A stretch of DNA of 15,523 bases from positions 1 to 15,523 of the forward strand of contig JAQWDG010000021.1 of the NCBI GenBank assembly GCA_028705545.1, read 5' to 3'. The notes below the pieces were generated by a model, which made no database searches, was not told the DNA's origin, and saw nothing but the letters and a program-made list of their open reading frames with translations. The DNA is from Methanoregula sp. GTDB taxonomy: Archaea; Halobacteriota; Methanomicrobia; Methanomicrobiales; Methanospirillaceae. A program made the translations under genes and the position numbers. Positions within the stretch are counted from its first letter, which is position 1. Every line of letters starts with the position of its first letter. Of the stretch, positions 13,337-15,523 are shown in pieces.

Positions 13337-13909
13337 TTACTCTTTGTCCTTGATATACACGATACCGTCGGGTTCGCGGTAATCGGTCTTGACAACGATC
13401 GTATTCGAGATCCGGTTAAAAACCCGGAGCTTGGTGCCGGGCATGGCGAGCCACCCGATCAGGCAGTCAAGGGCAAGAACGGGGATGAACGCTTTTCCCA
13501 GACTCTCGATCGCTGCCGTGGTCCAGTGAATCTTAGTGCCGTCGCGGTTGACAACGCGGATGTTTAAGACCATCTTCCCGATGGACTGGCCTTTGTAACT
13601 CTCAAAGATTGTCCAGTACAAAAAGAAGATGAGGATATCGATGCCGTAATCAAAGAGACCCAGGTGCCCGAAATCCCAGAGGGCATGCATCTTCCAGTTG
13701 AGGGGTTCGAGGATGCCGCTCACTATGTTCAGGAACAGGATGATGAGGAGAATATCGATAAGCCATGCCCAGAACCGTGTGGACCACTTTGCGAGGTAGA
13801 GAGTCTTTCCCCGCGAGATTGCGGGCATGTCCGGTGCCGGAACCTTTTCGGGTTCCGCGGCCGGGGCCGGAGAGGGTTCGGTGGCCGGAGCCGGAATTTC
13901 GTCTGCCAT
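13337..13909 (-). CDS. RDD family membrane protein
   Basis: 190 residues. A Pro/Ala/Glu-rich N-terminal tail (2-30), probably cytoplasmic and disordered, precedes the RDD domain. The domain is recognised by STRFWAWLIDILLIILFL at 43-60 with the hallmark Arg45 and Asp52, a second hydrophobic segment at ~86-103, and the classic GQSIGKMVLNIRVVNRDG at 107-124, with a third hydrophobic segment at ~138-156. RDD proteins are small membrane proteins; some are linked to sodium transport, most are uncharacterised. The ATG at 13909 has no obvious ribosome binding site. It diverges from the repeat-protein gene at 14050 across a 140-base gap that would hold both promoters. Confidence 0.9.
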   Translation of the reverse strand: MADEIPAPATEPSPAPAAEPEKVPAPDMPAISRGKTLYLAKWSTRFWAWLIDILLIILFLNIVSGILEPLNWKMHALWDFGHLGLFDYGIDILIFFLYWTIFESYKGQSIGKMVLNIRVVNRDGTKIHWTTAAIESLGKAFIPVLALDCLIGWLAMPGTKLRVFNRISNTIVVKTDYREPDGIVYIKDKE

Positions 13910-13997
13910 AACAGCATGATCATATGCACCGCGAGTGAATGAAGGTTGCGAACCGGGAGGGTATCGTGTTCCAGCCGAAGGTTTTTTAAGACAAACC

Positions 13998-14006
13998 CTT
14001 TTATCC
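13998..14006 (+). promoter_or_regulatory. Probable TATA box for the repeat-protein gene
   Basis: CTTTTATCC is centred ~48 bases before the ATG at 14050 and predicts a leader of ~20 bases. The reverse reading (GGATAAAAG) or TTAAAAAACC at ~13992-13983 could serve the divergent RDD gene. Confidence 0.35.
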
Positions 14007-14049
14007 CGAGAACAGAATAACGGTACAAAATACGGCCGGACGTGCGTCT

Positions 14050-15177
14050 ATGACAGAATCGGTCATTACAGAGTATGATGGCGGGAACCGCGAGAAAGTT
14101 TCCCGGATCTACCGGTACGGGCCGGGCGGGGTCCGGGTCTACGATGGCCATGAGAGGCTCCGCAGGATGTACACGTTCTCCCCGGGCGAGAACACGATGA
14201 CGGAGAACGATCCAAAAGCACCTTCTAAAATCCTCCGTAGGTTCGCCTTCGACAACTACGGGATGCTCGAAGAGACCTTCTCGTTCGGGAACCCGCCCCG
14301 GACCTACCGGTACGAGAACGGCGGGCAGCAGATCGTGATGAGGGAAGGCGGCGATTACGGGGCGGTGGGAAAGACCTACTCGTTTGAAGGTCCGGGTGTT
14401 GCGGAGACCGCATTTGGCCGCGACGGGAGCATCGAGCGGGTCTTTGTCTTTGAGAAGGGACAGGCAATCACCATCCGCAGGGGCGGCTGGTACGGCGAGG
14501 TTGAGCGGACTCTTGCGTTCGACCGGATCGACCCCTCGGTCTTTCAGGCGCCGGACTCCTTTTTGCAGTTCCTTGCCTTTACCGACAAGAGCCAGCAGGA
14601 GATCGATGAGGCGATCGATGAGGAGGTTGCAAAGATCCGGGCGGGATCCGGTGGCAACCGGTACGCCTGCACCGCTCCCCGGCAAACGGATGCGGCTCCC
14701 GGCAGAGGGAGTGCGGCGCCGGGCCGTGTCGCTGGCCGGGGCAGGCCGGCACGTGACGACGATTCGGGCATTGATTTCATTGCCGATGCAGATTCCGCAC
14801 GGAACACTCCGAGGGGCCCGCCGGGCTCACGCGGACAGAGTACCGGGGTCCCCTTTGAGGAGCGCTGGCAGAGTGCGACAAATGGCCGCGGCGGGCAGAA
14901 TTCCGGCGGGAGTGCCGGCATTCCCCTTGACGAGCGGTTCCGGAGTTCGCGCGAAGAGGAGCGGACGCTTTCCCGGGGAATGAGCGCAAATATCCCCCTC
15001 GACGAACGATTCCGAAGCTCCCGCGAGGAGGACCGGACGCTCAACCGGGGGAGAAGCGCAGATATCCCGCTCGACGAACGGTTCCGGAGCAGCGAAGAGG
15101 ACAATGATGAACTTACCCCCGGCCGAAGTACCCGGATCTCCTACGAGGAGCGCAAGGCCGGGAGAAGGACGCAGTAA
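14050..15177 (+). CDS. Protein of two tandem repeat systems, unknown function
   Basis: 375 residues, no signal peptide or membrane segment, so cytoplasmic. Residues ~15-160 show about seven beta-hairpin-like units with an Arg-x-aromatic-x-aromatic core (IYRY at 20-23, MYTF at 40-43, FAF at 65-67, TYRY at 85-88, TYSF at 109-112, VFVF at 131-134, TLAF at 154-157), spaced 20-24 residues apart and separated by Gly-rich turns, reminiscent of YD/RHS or MORN repeats. An acidic helix (~176-197) follows. Residues ~200-375 are disordered, rich in Gly, Arg, Ser and Pro, and carry five copies of a short motif with consensus I-P-L-D-E-R-F-R-S-S starting at 267, 291, 315, 339 and 363, an exact 24-residue period. 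I recognise no family. The ATG at 14050 has only a weak ribosome binding site. Its 3' end has a hairpin terminator. Confidence 0.8.
   Translation: MTESVITEYDGGNREKVSRIYRYGPGGVRVYDGHERLRRMYTFSPGENTMTENDPKAPSKILRRFAFDNYGMLEETFSFGNPPRTYRYENGGQQIVMREGGDYGAVGKTYSFEGPGVAETAFGRDGSIERVFVFEKGQAITIRRGGWYGEVERTLAFDRIDPSVFQAPDSFLQFLAFTDKSQQEIDEAIDEEVAKIRAGSGGNRYACTAPRQTDAAPGRGSAAPGRVAGRGRPARDDDSGIDFIADADSARNTPRGPPGSRGQSTGVPFEERWQSATNGRGGQNSGGSAGIPLDERFRSSREEERTLSRGMSANIPLDERFRSSREEDRTLNRGRSADIPLDERFRSSEEDNDELTPGRSTRISYEERKAGRRTQ
14848..15165 (+). repeat. 72-bp in-frame tandem repeat, five copies
   Basis: Units begin at 14848, 14920, 14992, 15064 and 15136. The middle three are most alike (IPLDERFRSS followed by EE and a polar linker); the first (VPFEERWQSA) and last (ISYEERKAGR) are diverged. 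Spacing is exactly 72 bases with no indels. Confidence 0.85.
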
Positions 15178-15178
15178 A

Positions 15179-15221
15179 CCCGCACCGTGCGGGCCAGAGA
15201 CCAAAAAGAGTTTTCTTTTTT
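15179..15221 (+). terminator. Hairpin and T-rich terminator, likely bidirectional
   Basis: A six-pair stem CCCGCA (15179-15184) and TGCGGG (15188-15193) around CCG follows the repeat-protein stop. TTTTCTTTTTT at 15211-15221 supplies the T-run on the plus strand. On the minus strand CTCTTTTTGG (15209-15200) directly follows the tautomerase stop, so the convergent genes share the region. Confidence 0.6.
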
Positions 15222-15408
15222 AGTGTTCGTCGCAGCGAAGGACGCCGCCGTGGCCGATGTCTTCCAGGCTGTGCTCGTCAATCATGATGGTGACGAGCTC
15301 CGGGTCGATCCCGAGCGTGGAGACGAGGGTGTTGGTGAATTCCTTTACGATCCTGCGTTTCTGGTCGGTGGTCCAGCCTTTGCGGACTTTAAGAATGACG
15401 ACGGGCAT
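15220..15408 (-). CDS. 4-oxalocrotonate tautomerase-like protein
   Basis: 62 residues from the ATG at 15408, the size of the small tautomerase subunit. Members use an N-terminal proline, exposed after removal of Met, as catalytic base in keto-enol tautomerisation. Pro2 is present (MPVVILKVRKG), followed by the helix WTTDQKRRIVKEFTNTLVST and the strand VTIMIDEH typical of the fold. The start is set by AAGGT 6 bases upstream and by the need for Pro at position 2; a longer reading to 15477 would bury it. Many archaea carry such proteins with no known substrate. A TATA-like GTAAATATC at 15450-15442 gives a short leader. The normal second arginines of true 4-oxalocrotonate tautomerase (Arg11, Arg39) are not clearly placed, so the substrate is open. 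Confidence 0.88.
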   Translation of the reverse strand: MPVVILKVRKGWTTDQKRRIVKEFTNTLVSTLGIDPELVTIMIDEHSLEDIGHGGVLRCDEH

Positions 15409-15441
15409 GATACTACCTTGACCGGAAGTATGGGAACGGCT

Positions 15442-15450
15442 GATATTTAC
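15442..15450 (-). promoter_or_regulatory. TATA box of the tautomerase gene
   Basis: Minus-strand GTAAATATC is centred ~38 bases from the ATG at 15408, predicting transcription start near 15419 and a leader of about 11 bases containing the AAGGT site. Confidence 0.45.
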
Positions 15451-15474
15451 TTTCTTGTGCGTTCGATCCGGCTG

Positions 15475-15500
15475 CAAAACGCGGGCGGTACCCCGTTTTG
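15475..15500. repeat. Strong hairpin near the right edge
   Basis: CAAAACG (15475-15481) pairs with CGTTTTG (15494-15500) and GGG (15483-15485) with CCC (15491-15493), with one bulged C at 15482 and a loop of about five bases. It could be the terminator of an off-window gene or an operator upstream of the tautomerase TATA box. The left arm contains AAAACGCG, also seen twice upstream of the histone gene. Confidence 0.4.
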
Positions 15501-15523
15501 GCGTACGTGGATCTTTCCTTATT

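Noticed and set aside
13729..14685. 318-residue minus-strand open frame across the RDD start and the repeat protein
   Set aside because: It overlaps two better-supported genes and their promoter region, and has no recognisable domain or ribosome binding site.
14848..15165. Tandem 72-bp repeats as a CRISPR-like array
   Set aside because: The repeats are in frame, coding, diverged between copies and without unique spacers; they encode a protein motif array.

Overview
The window reads as chromosomal DNA of a methanogenic archaeon, most likely of the order Methanomicrobiales (a Methanoregula-like genus is my best guess from sequence style; no search was run). Evidence: an archaellin with a class III signal peptide, an archaeal histone, aIF5A with its hypusination site, replication factor C large subunit with a C-terminal PIP box, archaemetzincin, and two methanogenesis marker proteins (families 2 and 4). 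Ribosome binding sites are of the GGTG/AAGGT type, and TATA boxes sit about 25-40 bases ahead of several starts, in places implying leaderless mRNAs. Most of the window is GC-rich and densely coded; the first ~2.1 kb is visibly more AT-rich.

Layout. 1-362 (-): 5' part of an archaellin gene running off the left edge. 614-1456 (+): secreted or membrane-anchored protein of unknown function. 1652-2029 (-): aIF5A, divergent from a two-gene unit 2138-3733 (+) encoding an IMPase/FBPase-family phosphatase and NAD kinase. 3819-6395 (+): overlapping three-gene unit of a double-ACT protein, homoserine dehydrogenase, and a winged-helix/DDTD protein resembling methanogenesis marker 11. 6647-6853 (-): histone. 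7049-8820 (-): marker 4 (MtxX-like) and marker 2 (AIR synthase-like), overlapping by 4 bases. 8907-10334 (+): rfcL, divergent from marker 2. 10346-10747 (-) and 10764-11315 (+): UPF0146 protein and archaemetzincin, divergent with only 16 bases between start codons. 11403-12671 (+): Usp-Usp-GNAT fusion. 12679-13909 (-): two small membrane proteins, one of the RDD family. 14050-15177 (+): a protein built of two different tandem repeats. 15220-15408 (-): 4-oxalocrotonate tautomerase-like enzyme.

How the genes fit together. The phosphatase/NAD kinase pair has the same two domains, in the same order, as the fused NADP phosphatase/NAD kinase known from Methanocaldococcus jannaschii, so it may set the NAD/NADP balance. 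The ACT/homoserine dehydrogenase pair belongs to threonine/methionine synthesis, with the regulatory domain on a separate chain. The marker 2/marker 4 pair is methanogen-specific and probably acts in one pathway.

No gene-free stretch exceeds 300 bases. The largest gaps (363-613, 1457-1651, 6396-6646, 6854-7048) hold promoters, T-run terminators and several inverted repeats described below. I saw no tRNA, rRNA, CRISPR array, insertion sequence or integrase. The most unusual items are the repeat protein at 14050-15177, the Usp-Usp-GNAT fusion, the winged-helix/DDTD protein, the phosphatase/NAD kinase operon, and the interleaved divergent promoters at ~10.75 kb.
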